Part shown: piece after piece, positions 27,137-36,025 of the stretch
Position numbering within the stretch: the stretch's first letter is position 1
Layout: every line of letters starts with the position of its first letter
Origin: Myxococcales bacterium
GTDB taxonomy: Bacteria > Myxococcota_A > Polyangia > Polyangiales > Ga0077539
Direction: 5' to 3'
DNA: 64,000 nt
NCBI GenBank assembly: GCA_013298625.1
Contig: JAAFIF010000015.1
Coordinates: 62,001-126,000 of the forward strand
Translations under genes and position numbers: made by a program
Notes under the pieces: model-generated
The model's input: the letters and a program-made list of their open reading frames with translations, nothing else
Database searches by the model: none
Told to the model about the DNA's origin: nothing

Positions 27137-27460
27137 GGCGGCGCGCGCCATCAAAGCTGGCGCGCTTGCGCGTGGCAGAGCCAACGAGCGCCCTGGCATG
27201 CGCCAGGGCTTAGGCAGCTCGGTTCTCCCGCTGAAACAACAGCGCTTCATCCATGCTGCAGCGCCCGTGGGCTGATGCTCACTTGCCTCAGCTCGGGCTC
27301 TTTGCCCGTGCGCTTGTCGGCGGAGCCGCACGCAAGCGCGCCAGCTTTGATGGCGCGCGGAAGCCACGCGCCCGGTGCGCCAGCTTTGATGGCGCGCGGA
27401 AGCCACGCGCCCGGTGCGCCAGCTTTGATGGCGCGCGAAAGCCGCACGCGGGTCGCGCGG
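27137..27460. repeat. Hairpin repeat cluster: three 39-bp tandem copies plus one inverted copy
   Basis: CCAGCTTTGA at 27341, 27380, 27419 (period 39); TCAAAGCTGG at 27151; each core is GCGCGCCA-GCTTTGA-TGGCGCGC or a close variant. Confidence 0.85.
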
Positions 27461-27545
27461 GTCGCGTTCTGTTGACTCTCTCTCTCGCACGTTTGCCGCA
27501 AACTCGCGGCGCTGCGCTCGCCGGTGCTAGTCGCCCGAAGGAGTC

Positions 27546-28283
27546 ATGCAGATCGCATCGAGACTTCGAGACACGACGCTGGGCGACATCCTCGCGCAGC
27601 TCCATCGCGAGAACGCGACGGGCGTGCTCGAGCTGATCGAGCCCCGCGCGCGGCACGCGATTCATCTGCGTCGCGGCTACGTGCACGCGGTCGAGAGCGA
27701 GAGCGCGGTGCTGCGCCTGGGCGACGTCGCGGCGCGCCGCTGGGGCATCGGTCGAACGCTGGTCGAGCGCGCGCGGATGTTCGCGCACGCCAGGGGGCTT
27801 CGCATCGGGCACGCCCTGGTCGCCACGCGCGCGATCGACCCCAATCAGCTCGACGACCTGCTCGCCGAGCAACAGCGGGCGCGACTCGAGATGCTCTACG
27901 ACCTGCGCGACGCCGAGCTGCGCTTTCGCGTTGCGCGCCCTTTGCCCAACGGGGCGGCCGAGCAGATCCCGCTCGAAGCGCGGGACGTGTACTACGGGCG
28001 GCCCCGCAAGCAGGCGCGGGACGAGGCGCGCGCGAGCACCGAGCGGGCGCGGCAGCCGCGGGTGAGCCGCGCGCAGGCGTATCACCCGATGGCGCGAGAG
28101 TTCGCGCTGCTGGGCGTAAGCCCCGAGAGCGAGCCGAGCGCGGTGCGCGCGGCCTTTCGCGCGCTGGTGATGGAGCTGCACCCCGACCGAGCCCACGGCG
28201 TGAGCGACGAAGAGCGCGACCGCCGCGCGCGCAAGCTGGTCGACGTGGTGCGCGCATACAAGGCGCTGACCGAGGCGGCGTAG
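27546..28283 (+). CDS. DUF4388 (PATAN-like) domain + C-terminal J-domain protein
   Basis: SRLRDTTLGDILAQLHRENATGVLELIEPRARHAIHLRRGYVHAVES; C-terminal AREFALLGVSPESEPSAVRAAFRALVMELHPDRAHG...RAYKAL with HPD. Confidence 0.88.
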   Translation: MQIASRLRDTTLGDILAQLHRENATGVLELIEPRARHAIHLRRGYVHAVESESAVLRLGDVAARRWGIGRTLVERARMFAHARGLRIGHALVATRAIDPNQLDDLLAEQQRARLEMLYDLRDAELRFRVARPLPNGAAEQIPLEARDVYYGRPRKQARDEARASTERARQPRVSRAQAYHPMAREFALLGVSPESEPSAVRAAFRALVMELHPDRAHGVSDEERDRRARKLVDVVRAYKALTEAA

Positions 28284-28296
28284 GGGCGATCCTCGC

Positions 28297-29490
28297 TCAG
28301 CGCACGACGCAGGCGCGTCCCGTCTGCGCTCCGCCCGAGGGGCGCGTCCACGTGAGATCCACGCACATCGGTGCGCTCGCGGGGCAGTCCGCGTTGGTCA
28401 CGCACGGCGCGAAGCACACGCCGCTCATCCCGCTGAACACGCAGCTGCCCGACGCGCACACCGCGTTGCTCGCGCACGCCGCTCCCCCAGCGAGCCCGCT
28501 GCTCGTCGAGCGGCACAAGAAATCAACGCGGTCTGCGCCTTCGTTGGTCGTCGGCGAGCACGCTTCGCCCGCGGCGCAGTCGGTCGGCCGCGAGCAGCTC
28601 TTGCGGCACGCGCCGAACGAGAGCACCGAGCTGCGCGCGGCCCCGCCTTCGGGCATCACGCCGAGCGACGACGATCCGCTGCCGCACACGCCGCCCGGGA
28701 GCATCGCGGCGCACGCCATGTCTCCCGCGGCGCCGGGGGTGCAGAGCGAGACGCACCGTCCGCCGAAGCAGAACGCGCTGTCGCACTGCGCGCTGGACGT
28801 ACACACCGCGCCCAGCGCGAGAGTCCCCGCGTTGGCCATGCAGAGGTTGCAGCGGCGCTCGCCGCACTGGTAGCCGACGCCGCAGCGTTGGGCGGGCATC
28901 GCGCAGCCCATGGTCCCGACGCACTCGTTGGCGACCGGCGTAAACGCAACGCACGTCCCGGTCATCGATCCTGTCGGAATCTCGCAGGTCGAGCCGTACG
29001 CGCAGTAGCGACCGCAGCACGGTTGCCCGGCGGCTCCGCACGAGGGGCGCGCGTCCGCTGCGTCGGCGCCGACGCTGCCCGAGTCCGTCGGGCTCGCGCC
29101 GTCCGTGCGCACGCCGGTGTCGCTGACGGTCGAGTCCATGCTCGATGCGCCCGTGTCCGTTGCGACGCCGGTGTCGGTGACCACGCCCGTGTCCATCGCG
29201 ACGGACGAGTCGGTCTCTGTCGCGCTGTCGAGCGCTGAGCCGCTGTCGTTGACCGTGGCTCCGTCGCTGCCCGAGCCGCCGTCGGTCGCAGCCACGCAGC
29301 GGGTGCGGCCTCCGCTGGTGTCGCAGCGCTCGCCCGCGGCGCAGGCGGGGTTGCAGCTCGAGACGCAGGCCCCTGACACGCACGAGAAGCCCTCGCGACA
29401 CGAGGGGACGCAGGCGGTGGGCGGCGGCGGGCTGCACGCCGCGAGCGCGGTCGAGAGTGCAAAGCCCAAGGACAAGAGCGCGTTTCGCAT
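28297..29490 (-). CDS. Cys-rich secreted lipoprotein with Asp/Ser/Thr-rich linker
   Basis: MRNALLSLGFALSTALAACSPPPPTACVPSC; DTGVVTDTGVATDTGASSMDSTVSDTG linker. Confidence 0.82.
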   Translation of the reverse strand: MRNALLSLGFALSTALAACSPPPPTACVPSCREGFSCVSGACVSSCNPACAAGERCDTSGGRTRCVAATDGGSGSDGATVNDSGSALDSATETDSSVAMDTGVVTDTGVATDTGASSMDSTVSDTGVRTDGASPTDSGSVGADAADARPSCGAAGQPCCGRYCAYGSTCEIPTGSMTGTCVAFTPVANECVGTMGCAMPAQRCGVGYQCGERRCNLCMANAGTLALGAVCTSSAQCDSAFCFGGRCVSLCTPGAAGDMACAAMLPGGVCGSGSSSLGVMPEGGAARSSVLSFGACRKSCSRPTDCAAGEACSPTTNEGADRVDFLCRSTSSGLAGGAACASNAVCASGSCVFSGMSGVCFAPCVTNADCPASAPMCVDLTWTRPSGGAQTGRACVVR

Positions 29491-29604
29491 GGCGGGCACT
29501 ATCGCACGAGGGCGCGCGGTCGCGCTCGCGTCGCGCGCGGCGAACGAGCAGAGGCAAACGTAGAGTCAGACCCTGGGTCCGAGGTATTCTTCAACGAGTC
29601 TGCG

Positions 29605-30357
29605 ATGGAAGAACTGGATCCCATGGCGCGCGCCCGGCGCACGGCCCGCACGGCGGCGCTCGGGGGGCTGCTCGCCGCGTCGTTTCCGTGGATGCTCGCG
29701 CAAGAGCAGCTCGTCGCTGAGGCGCGGCGCTCGGCGCTGCGCGGAAAGCACATCCGTCGCTTCATGCGGCGCTGCTTGCAGATCTTCGACGTGCGCGTCG
29801 TGCGCGACGGAGACGCCCCCGCGCGGGACGGCGCGCGGGTGATCGTGAGCAACCACCGCTCGGGCTTCGACATCCCGATCTTGGGCTCGCTCTTCGACGG
29901 CTCGTTTCTCTCGCGCGCAGACCTGTCGACCTGGCCCGCGATCGGCCCCGCGGCCAAGCACATCGGGACGCTCTTCGTCGATCGCAAGGACCAGAACTCC
30001 CGCGCAGGCGCGGTCAAAGCCATGCGCCGCGTGCTCAAGGCGGCAGAGAGCGTCTTGGTCTTTCCCGAGGGGACGACGTATCCGGGCGACGACGTGCGGC
30101 CGTTTCATCCCGGCGCGTTCGTCGCCGCCAAGGACCTGTCCGTGCGCGTGTTGCCCGTGGGATTCGCCTACGAAGAGCGCGCCCAATACGTCGAGAAGTC
30201 CTTCGGTGCGCACCTCGCCAAGGTCTCTGCGCTGCCCTCGATCCGCTGCGCGCTCGTCATCGGCGAGTCCCGCCCCATCGGCCCCGTCCGCGAAGAGCCC
30301 GAGCGGACGCGACAAGAAGTCATGGCCCTCGTGAAGCGCGCGCGCGCGCTGCTCTGA
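29605..30357 (+). CDS. 1-acyl-sn-glycerol-3-phosphate acyltransferase-like (PlsC family)
   Basis: VSNHRSGFDIPIL (HX4D), VFPEGTTYPGD (FPEGT), VLPVGF. Confidence 0.92.
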   Translation: MEELDPMARARRTARTAALGGLLAASFPWMLAQEQLVAEARRSALRGKHIRRFMRRCLQIFDVRVVRDGDAPARDGARVIVSNHRSGFDIPILGSLFDGSFLSRADLSTWPAIGPAAKHIGTLFVDRKDQNSRAGAVKAMRRVLKAAESVLVFPEGTTYPGDDVRPFHPGAFVAAKDLSVRVLPVGFAYEERAQYVEKSFGAHLAKVSALPSIRCALVIGESRPIGPVREEPERTRQEVMALVKRARALL

Positions 30358-30390
30358 GCGATCCCCGCCCGCGGTACACTCCGCGCCCTC

Positions 30391-31194
30391 ATGCGCTGGG
30401 ACCATTGGTACACAGGTGACGCGCGGTACGACACGCTCATGGCGATCGCCCTCGCGTTCGCGGCGTTCGTGTTCGCGGTGAGCTGGTTCTTTCCGTCGCC
30501 GTACGGGCGCTTCGCGAGCGAGCGCTTCGGCGTCAGCGTCGACCCGAGGCTCGGGTGGTTTCTCATGGAGCTGCCCGCGACGCTGAGCTTTCTCTATTTC
30601 TTCTCGCGCGGAGAGCGTCGCGCCGAGCTCGTCCCGATGATCCTCGCCGCCATGTGGTGCGTGCACTACGCCAATCGTGGCTTCTACTTTCCGCTCTCCA
30701 TGCGCGTCGCGCGCGGGCACAAAGGCTCGTTCAGCCTGCTCGTCATGGCGACGGGCTGGCTCGTGACCTCCGCGCACGGGTACTTTCACGGCGCGTTCTT
30801 CGCGGGCCTCGGCGCGCACTACGACCGCGCGTGGCTGAGCGACCCGCGCTTCATCGTCGGCTTCGCCCTCTACTACACGGCCTTCGCGTGCACGCTTCAC
30901 TCGGACTCGATCATCCGCAACCTCCGCTCGCGCGAAGAGGTCGAGCGCGGAGAGAAGATCTACCGCATTCCCACCGGAGGATTGTTTCGCTGGGTCTCGA
31001 GCCCGAGCTACCTGTGCGAGCTCGTCGGCTGGGCCGGCTTCGCGCTCTGCACCTGGTCGCTCGCGGGCGTCTTCATCTTCGTCATCAGCGCAGCCAACCT
31101 GATCCCGCGCGCGATCGCCACGCACCGCTGGTACCGCGACCGCTTCGAGGACTACCCCAAAGAGCGCAAGGCGCTGATCCCGCTGCTCTGGTAG
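30391..31194 (+). CDS. 3-oxo-5-alpha-steroid 4-dehydrogenase (SRD5A) family protein
   Basis: WFLMELPA, WCVHYANRGF, LHSDSIIRNLR, YRIPTGGLFRWVSSPSYLCELVGWAGFALCTWSL, HRWYRDRFEDYPKERKALIPLLW. Confidence 0.93.
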   Translation: MRWDHWYTGDARYDTLMAIALAFAAFVFAVSWFFPSPYGRFASERFGVSVDPRLGWFLMELPATLSFLYFFSRGERRAELVPMILAAMWCVHYANRGFYFPLSMRVARGHKGSFSLLVMATGWLVTSAHGYFHGAFFAGLGAHYDRAWLSDPRFIVGFALYYTAFACTLHSDSIIRNLRSREEVERGEKIYRIPTGGLFRWVSSPSYLCELVGWAGFALCTWSLAGVFIFVISAANLIPRAIATHRWYRDRFEDYPKERKALIPLLW

Positions 31195-31207
31195 AGCGCA
31201 GCTCGTC

Positions 31208-32614
31208 GTGAGCAACGCTGTCACAACCACCCTCGAGCGCGCCGATCGCCCCCTCGCTTGTTCGCGCTGCGGCGAAACCATCGCAGTCGATGATCACTTC
31301 GTGCTGCGCTCGCGTGACGCCGCGGCGACGCGCGCCGCCGCGAGCCTGCACCCGGCGTGCGCGCTGGACCTCGACGCGCGCGCGTTTCTGCGGCTGTTGC
31401 GGTCGAACACCTCCCCCTTCGACGAGCGCTCGTCGCTCGCGTCGCTGGCCGCCACGCGGGTCGCGGCGATCGAGGCGCGCGCCCGCTCACGGTGGACGAC
31501 GGCGCAGGTGCTGAGCGGCGATCGCCGCGGAGTGGCGCCTGCGGGGCCCTTCGAGGACGACCCGGCGCTGGTGCTTCCTGCCTGTGATCGCAAGGGAAGA
31601 CCGCGGGTGCGAGCGTTGATCCACGGGCCGGCGGCGGGACCCGAGAGCGAGCTGTGGGCGCTCTTGCGCGAGGGGGATTCGTGGGCGTCCTCGCGACGCG
31701 AGTACGTGTTCGTGACCGTTGGCGGCTGGGACGTCGTCGGAGAAGAAGACCCGTCGCAGCCGGTCGTCGCGGTCGTGTACGCGGCGCGCGCGAAGAAGAA
31801 CGCGCGGGTCGAGGCCGACCACCAGCTGTGGCTTCTCGACGCGCTCGGGATGGGGCCTCCGCTGCTGTGGCTGCACGGAATCAAGGCCATCCAAGAGCGT
31901 GACGACAACGTCGTGAGGATCCGCGAGCACGTCGAGCAGAGCGGAATCCCGTCGGACTCCTGCCCGTTGCTGTGCGCGCCGCGCCTGACGACGGACGCGC
32001 TCGACGCGCTCGTGGCGGCGCTCGACGAGCACGCGGACGGGCGCGAGCTGCGCGTGAAGGGCTCTCCGGCGCTCGCGTTCGCGCAGTCCCTACGGCGGCA
32101 CATCGTGGACGAGGGCGGGGCGATGACCGCGCGCACGACGATGCGACTCACGTATGCAGGTTGGGGCCGAACGCCGCAGTCGCGCGCCGCGCTCGAGTCG
32201 ATCGCGTGGCGCCTCGTGGAGCGCGGTGACAGCGAAGGGGCTGCGATGGTGTTGGCCGAGCGCGTCTCCGAGGACCGCGTGCTTTACGAGCAGTGGCTCG
32301 CGCTCGAGCGCGAGCGGGGCGATCAGCGCTCGACGGCGTGGCTGTGCTCGACGCTGAGCGCCTACGCGCGGTGCGGGCCAGCGGTGGACGCGACGATCGA
32401 GCTGGCGTTGCGCGCCACGGACCGAGGTCGCTGGCTCAGCCTGCTGAACCTGCTCGACCGGATCGTGACGCCGGCGACGATCGAGGCCGCGCGGGTGGCG
32501 ATCGCGAAGGTCCAGCCGATCGAGCGGCAGAAGGAGTACGCCCGGGCGTTTGCGCGGTGGGAGGCTCGACTCGCTGAGCAGGCGGCGCGACGCGATGATC
32601 GGAGGGACTCTTGA
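31208..32614 (+). CDS. Hypothetical protein with N-terminal zinc-finger-like motif (CSRCGE...HPAC)
   Basis: ORF starts 13 bp after the SRD5A-like gene; LACSRCGETIAVDDHFVLRSRD...SLHPACALDLD. Confidence 0.75.
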   Translation: MSNAVTTTLERADRPLACSRCGETIAVDDHFVLRSRDAAATRAAASLHPACALDLDARAFLRLLRSNTSPFDERSSLASLAATRVAAIEARARSRWTTAQVLSGDRRGVAPAGPFEDDPALVLPACDRKGRPRVRALIHGPAAGPESELWALLREGDSWASSRREYVFVTVGGWDVVGEEDPSQPVVAVVYAARAKKNARVEADHQLWLLDALGMGPPLLWLHGIKAIQERDDNVVRIREHVEQSGIPSDSCPLLCAPRLTTDALDALVAALDEHADGRELRVKGSPALAFAQSLRRHIVDEGGAMTARTTMRLTYAGWGRTPQSRAALESIAWRLVERGDSEGAAMVLAERVSEDRVLYEQWLALERERGDQRSTAWLCSTLSAYARCGPAVDATIELALRATDRGRWLSLLNLLDRIVTPATIEAARVAIAKVQPIERQKEYARAFARWEARLAEQAARRDDRRDS

Positions 32615-32630
32615 ATCAGCGTGTGTGCAT

Positions 32631-33446
32631 TCAAGTGCTCAACGTGAGCGACGCGGGGACGAGCGAGGCAGGGTCGAACGAGAGCACGCCGATCGCGCGC
32701 GTCGGCTCTGCGCCGGGCGAGGCGATGCTGTAGCGAAACGCGCAGTGATAGCCCGCGACCACGGGCGCTTCGATCGTGACCGTCGAGCCTTCAGGGATCG
32801 ACGCGAGCAGGTCTTCGGGGCGCTGCAACACCCCCGCGCGCTCGATGGCGGCGCCGGGCGCGAACAGCGTCGCGAGCAGCGCGTCGTCGCGGCGCGAGAG
32901 GGCCTCTGCGATCGCGTGAGCGCGCTCGGCGCCGCGCGGTCCCACGGTGCGCCACAGCGACGCGAGGTAGCGAAACACCCAGGAAAATCCCAGGTGTCGC
33001 AGCATGTTGGCGAACAGCCCCGTCATGGCGAACCACGCGCGCGGCCCGCTCTTCACGACGAAGAGCACCATGGCGCGCAGCGACCAGAACGCCCGCATGC
33101 GCTCGACCCGCTGTCCGTCGGGCGCCAGTCGATACTCGAGGTACGCCTCGACGTCGACGCTGACGCCGCTCGGCGTGGTCGTGTGAATGAGCGCGTCGCG
33201 CAGCGTGCTGCTGGCGAACGTGTGGTCCGCGCGCACGTCGAAGCGGATCTGATTGGGCGCGATGAAGGCGTCCCAGAAGCGCGCGAGCACACCCGTGCTC
33301 TTCGGCGCGGCGGGGGATCCGACCGGGTCTTCGATCGCGGCCTCGTCGGAGAAGAGCGCGAGCCAACCGTCACGATCGTGAGCGGCGACGCAGGCGGGTG
33401 AGCGCTCGACGAGCGCGAGGATCTCGGTGCGGCTGAGCGGGGGCAC
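32631..33446 (-). CDS. Tandem NTF2-like / ketosteroid-isomerase (SnoaL)-like protein
   Basis: LFSDEAAIEDPVGSPAAPKSTGVLARFWDAF and SVDVEAYLEYRLAPDGQRVERMRAFWS (KSI-like); second half AHAIAEALSRRDDALLATLFAPGAAIERAGVLQRPEDLL. Confidence 0.85.
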   Translation of the reverse strand: MPPLSRTEILALVERSPACVAAHDRDGWLALFSDEAAIEDPVGSPAAPKSTGVLARFWDAFIAPNQIRFDVRADHTFASSTLRDALIHTTTPSGVSVDVEAYLEYRLAPDGQRVERMRAFWSLRAMVLFVVKSGPRAWFAMTGLFANMLRHLGFSWVFRYLASLWRTVGPRGAERAHAIAEALSRRDDALLATLFAPGAAIERAGVLQRPEDLLASIPEGSTVTIEAPVVAGYHCAFRYSIASPGAEPTRAIGVLSFDPASLVPASLTLST

Positions 33447-33471
33447 TGCGCGGAGGATAGCGGGGTTTGGC

Positions 33472-33966
33472 TCAACCGGCGCGCACCGACGCCAGCGCGG
33501 CCTCGGCCGCAGCGAGCGCGGCGCGCTTGTCGTAGCCCTGCCGCGTCGCGCTGGGCATGTATTGGAGCGACCAGTCGATGGCCTCGGGCAACGTTCGAAA
33601 CGACGCGCGCGGGTGTCGAACGCGCGAGAGGATCTGAACCGCCCCGATGATCGCGCGGACGGTCGCCGGCCAGAAGCCGTCGCCGTCGACCACCGTGCAG
33701 TCGGACTTCATCTGTTGGGCGAACTGCGCGGTGAGGTCCGCGGCGGCCTGGCGGCTCGCGGCGTCCATCGTGAGCCCTGCCTCTTGCGTGACGAGCGTGA
33801 TGTTTGCGAACCCGTCCGGGTAGCGCTTGGACATCTCGGTCAACGTCGGACCGGCGCGCTTCATCCTCGGCGCGTCCGGCGGACCGAAGAGAAACATCAG
33901 CCAGATGCCCTGCAAATCACCGTACAGAACGGTGTCGTCTCGGTAGAAGACATCGAGCGTCGCCAT
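33472..33966 (-). CDS. Hypothetical protein
   Basis: Compact ORF MATLDVFYRDDTVLYGDLQGIWLMFLFGPP; sits between the KSI-like and P450 genes. Confidence 0.7.
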   Translation of the reverse strand: MATLDVFYRDDTVLYGDLQGIWLMFLFGPPDAPRMKRAGPTLTEMSKRYPDGFANITLVTQEAGLTMDAASRQAAADLTAQFAQQMKSDCTVVDGDGFWPATVRAIIGAVQILSRVRHPRASFRTLPEAIDWSLQYMPSATRQGYDKRAALAAAEAALASVRAG

Positions 33967-34074
33967 GAAGTTGAGGCTCTACGAGAGCCCTTGTCCACGC
34001 GGTTGGTCAAGCGCGAGATATCCGCCCGCGCCGTGACCGATCGCTCGCGCATCGCCGTCGTACACTCGCGCGTG

Positions 34075-35388
34075 ATGGCTCACTTGCCTCCCGGTCCGCG
34101 CTCGGCGCTGCCGCAGCTGCGACACATGCGCGATCCGTTTCCGTACATGGTCGCGCTCGCGAGGGAGTTCGGCGACACGATCACCGTGCCCATCCTCGGC
34201 GCCGAGCCCATCGTGTGCACCGCGGATCCGACGGAGATCCGCGCGATCTTCAGCGCCGATCCGCTGGCGTTCGCCTCGGCGACCAACGAGGCGATCTCGG
34301 TGATCCTCGGGCGCGGCTCGATCTTCTTGCAGGCGGGCGAGCCGCATCGACGCACGCGCAAGCTGCTCATGCCGGCGTTTCATGGAGAGCGCGTCCGAGG
34401 TTATGCCGCGCGCATGCAGCAGGCGACGGTGCGGTGGTCTGCTTCTCTGCCGCGCGATCGCGTCGCGCCCATCCTCCCCGTGGCGCAAGGCATCACGCTC
34501 GACGTGATCATCGAGGCGATCTTTGGCGAGCAAGACCCCGCGCGAGTGCGCTCGCTGCACGAGGGAATCCTCGGCGTCGTGGACTCGTTCAACCCTCTCA
34601 TCGCGACGTTTGCCGCGTTGCAGCGAGAGTTCTTCGGGCTCGGGCCGTGGGCGAAGTTTCGGCGCAAAGCGGAGGCGCTCGAAGAGACGATGCGCGCGTT
34701 GATCGCGCTCAAGCGTGACGCGCCCGGCGACGACGTCCTCTCGCTGCTCGTCGCGGCGCGGGACGAAGAGGGCCAGGCGCTGAGCGAGCGCGACGTGATC
34801 GAGCAGCTGCTGACCTTCGTCGTGGCTGGGCACGAGACCACTGCCACGTCCGTCGCGTGGGCCGTGTACGAGCTCTTGCGCGCGCCGAACGCGCTCGCGA
34901 CGCTCGTGCGAGAGCTCGACGAGGCGCGCTCGGGGGCTGCGATTCCAACGGCAGATTCGCTGGTGAACCTTCGGTACCTGCGCGCGGTGTGCGACGAGAC
35001 GCTGCGGATGCACCCGCCTGTTCCGCTGGTGCAACGGCGGTGCGCCAGGCCGCTGTCGCTGGGCGCGTACGAGCTGCCCGCGGGGACGATGGTGGCCGCC
35101 AACGCGTTCGCCGCGCACCACCGCGAGGCGGTGTTCGCCGAGCCGTTTGCGTTTCGTCCCGAGCGCTTCATCGAGAAGAGCTACACGCCGTTCGAGTACC
35201 TCCCGTTTGGTGGCGGTCATCGTCGGTGCCTCGGCGCTGCGTTCGCCGGGTACGAGCTCGCCGTCATGCTCGGGACGCTGCTGTCTTCGCAGCGCTTCGA
35301 GCTCGCCGAACCCGCGCCGGTCCGCAACGCGTTTCGCATCGGGACGTACGGCCCCGAGACGGGCGTCCGCGTTCGCACGCTCTCGTGA
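34075..35388 (+). CDS. Cytochrome P450
   Basis: AGHETTATSVAWA (I-helix), ETLRMHPPVP (ExxR), FGGGHRRCLGAAFAGYELA (heme-binding Cys); start at ATG 34075. Confidence 0.96.
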   Translation: MAHLPPGPRSALPQLRHMRDPFPYMVALAREFGDTITVPILGAEPIVCTADPTEIRAIFSADPLAFASATNEAISVILGRGSIFLQAGEPHRRTRKLLMPAFHGERVRGYAARMQQATVRWSASLPRDRVAPILPVAQGITLDVIIEAIFGEQDPARVRSLHEGILGVVDSFNPLIATFAALQREFFGLGPWAKFRRKAEALEETMRALIALKRDAPGDDVLSLLVAARDEEGQALSERDVIEQLLTFVVAGHETTATSVAWAVYELLRAPNALATLVRELDEARSGAAIPTADSLVNLRYLRAVCDETLRMHPPVPLVQRRCARPLSLGAYELPAGTMVAANAFAAHHREAVFAEPFAFRPERFIEKSYTPFEYLPFGGGHRRCLGAAFAGYELAVMLGTLLSSQRFELAEPAPVRNAFRIGTYGPETGVRVRTLS

Positions 35389-35398
35389 GCGCCGCCGC

Positions 35399-36025
35399 TC
35401 AGAGCGACGCGCCGATGCGCAGCCCGAGGATCGCCACGGGAAGCAGGGGCGACGCGATCAGCACGCCGCCGCCCAGAAACGGCTCGATGACCGCGCCCCT
35501 CGCCGTGATCGCCGTCACGTGCAGGTCGCCGTCGAGCTGGTGCAACAAGCCCGCGGGCGCGTTGCCGAGCGCGAGGCCTGGCGAATACCCCGCGCGAAAC
35601 CCGAGCGCCACGCGCGCGTTGACCGTCCCGCTGTAGCCCGCGCGGATCGACGGTTGGATCAACAGCACCGAGCACGAGCGACCGATGCACGCGCCGCTGA
35701 AGAGCACGTCGAGCCCGGCGTCGAGGACGAAGCCGCTCCAGAGCGAGCGGACCGTGAAGGCCAGGTTGATCCCGGGGTTCCAGTACGGGTTGATGCCGGG
35801 GATGGATCCGACGCCGAGCGAGGCGACGCCGAAGAGCGTGGTCGATCGCTGGTGATACTGGTTGGCGTCGAACGCGGGCACCGTCGCGGGCGCGGCGCTC
35901 ACGCGTATCGGCGCGATCTGCTCGGCCGCAGGAGCGCTGGCGACCTCGCTGTCGAGCGACTGAGCGTGGGCGCTCGCGCTCGCGAGGGCGACCGATACCG
36001 CGACGATGAACCTGTGCTTGCGCAT
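35399..36025 (-). CDS. Putative outer-membrane beta-barrel-like protein
   Basis: MRKHRFIVAVSVALASASAHAQS signal peptide; alternating aromatic/Gly strands; start at 36025. Confidence 0.7.
   Translation of the reverse strand: MRKHRFIVAVSVALASASAHAQSLDSEVASAPAAEQIAPIRVSAAPATVPAFDANQYHQRSTTLFGVASLGVGSIPGINPYWNPGINLAFTVRSLWSGFVLDAGLDVLFSGACIGRSCSVLLIQPSIRAGYSGTVNARVALGFRAGYSPGLALGNAPAGLLHQLDGDLHVTAITARGAVIEPFLGGGVLIASPLLPVAILGLRIGASL

Noticed and set aside
27253-27501. Repeat peptides (ASFDGARKPRARC / SARHQSWRTGRVA) as a repeat protein
   Set aside because: Both strands give repeat ORFs only because the DNA repeat period (39 bp) is a multiple of three; intergenic hairpin repeat is the simpler explanation
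33427-34074. N-terminal extension of the P450 ORF
   Set aside because: The 216 extra residues lack P450 features and overlap the minus-strand 33472-33966 gene; MAHLPPGPR at 34075 is a typical P450 start
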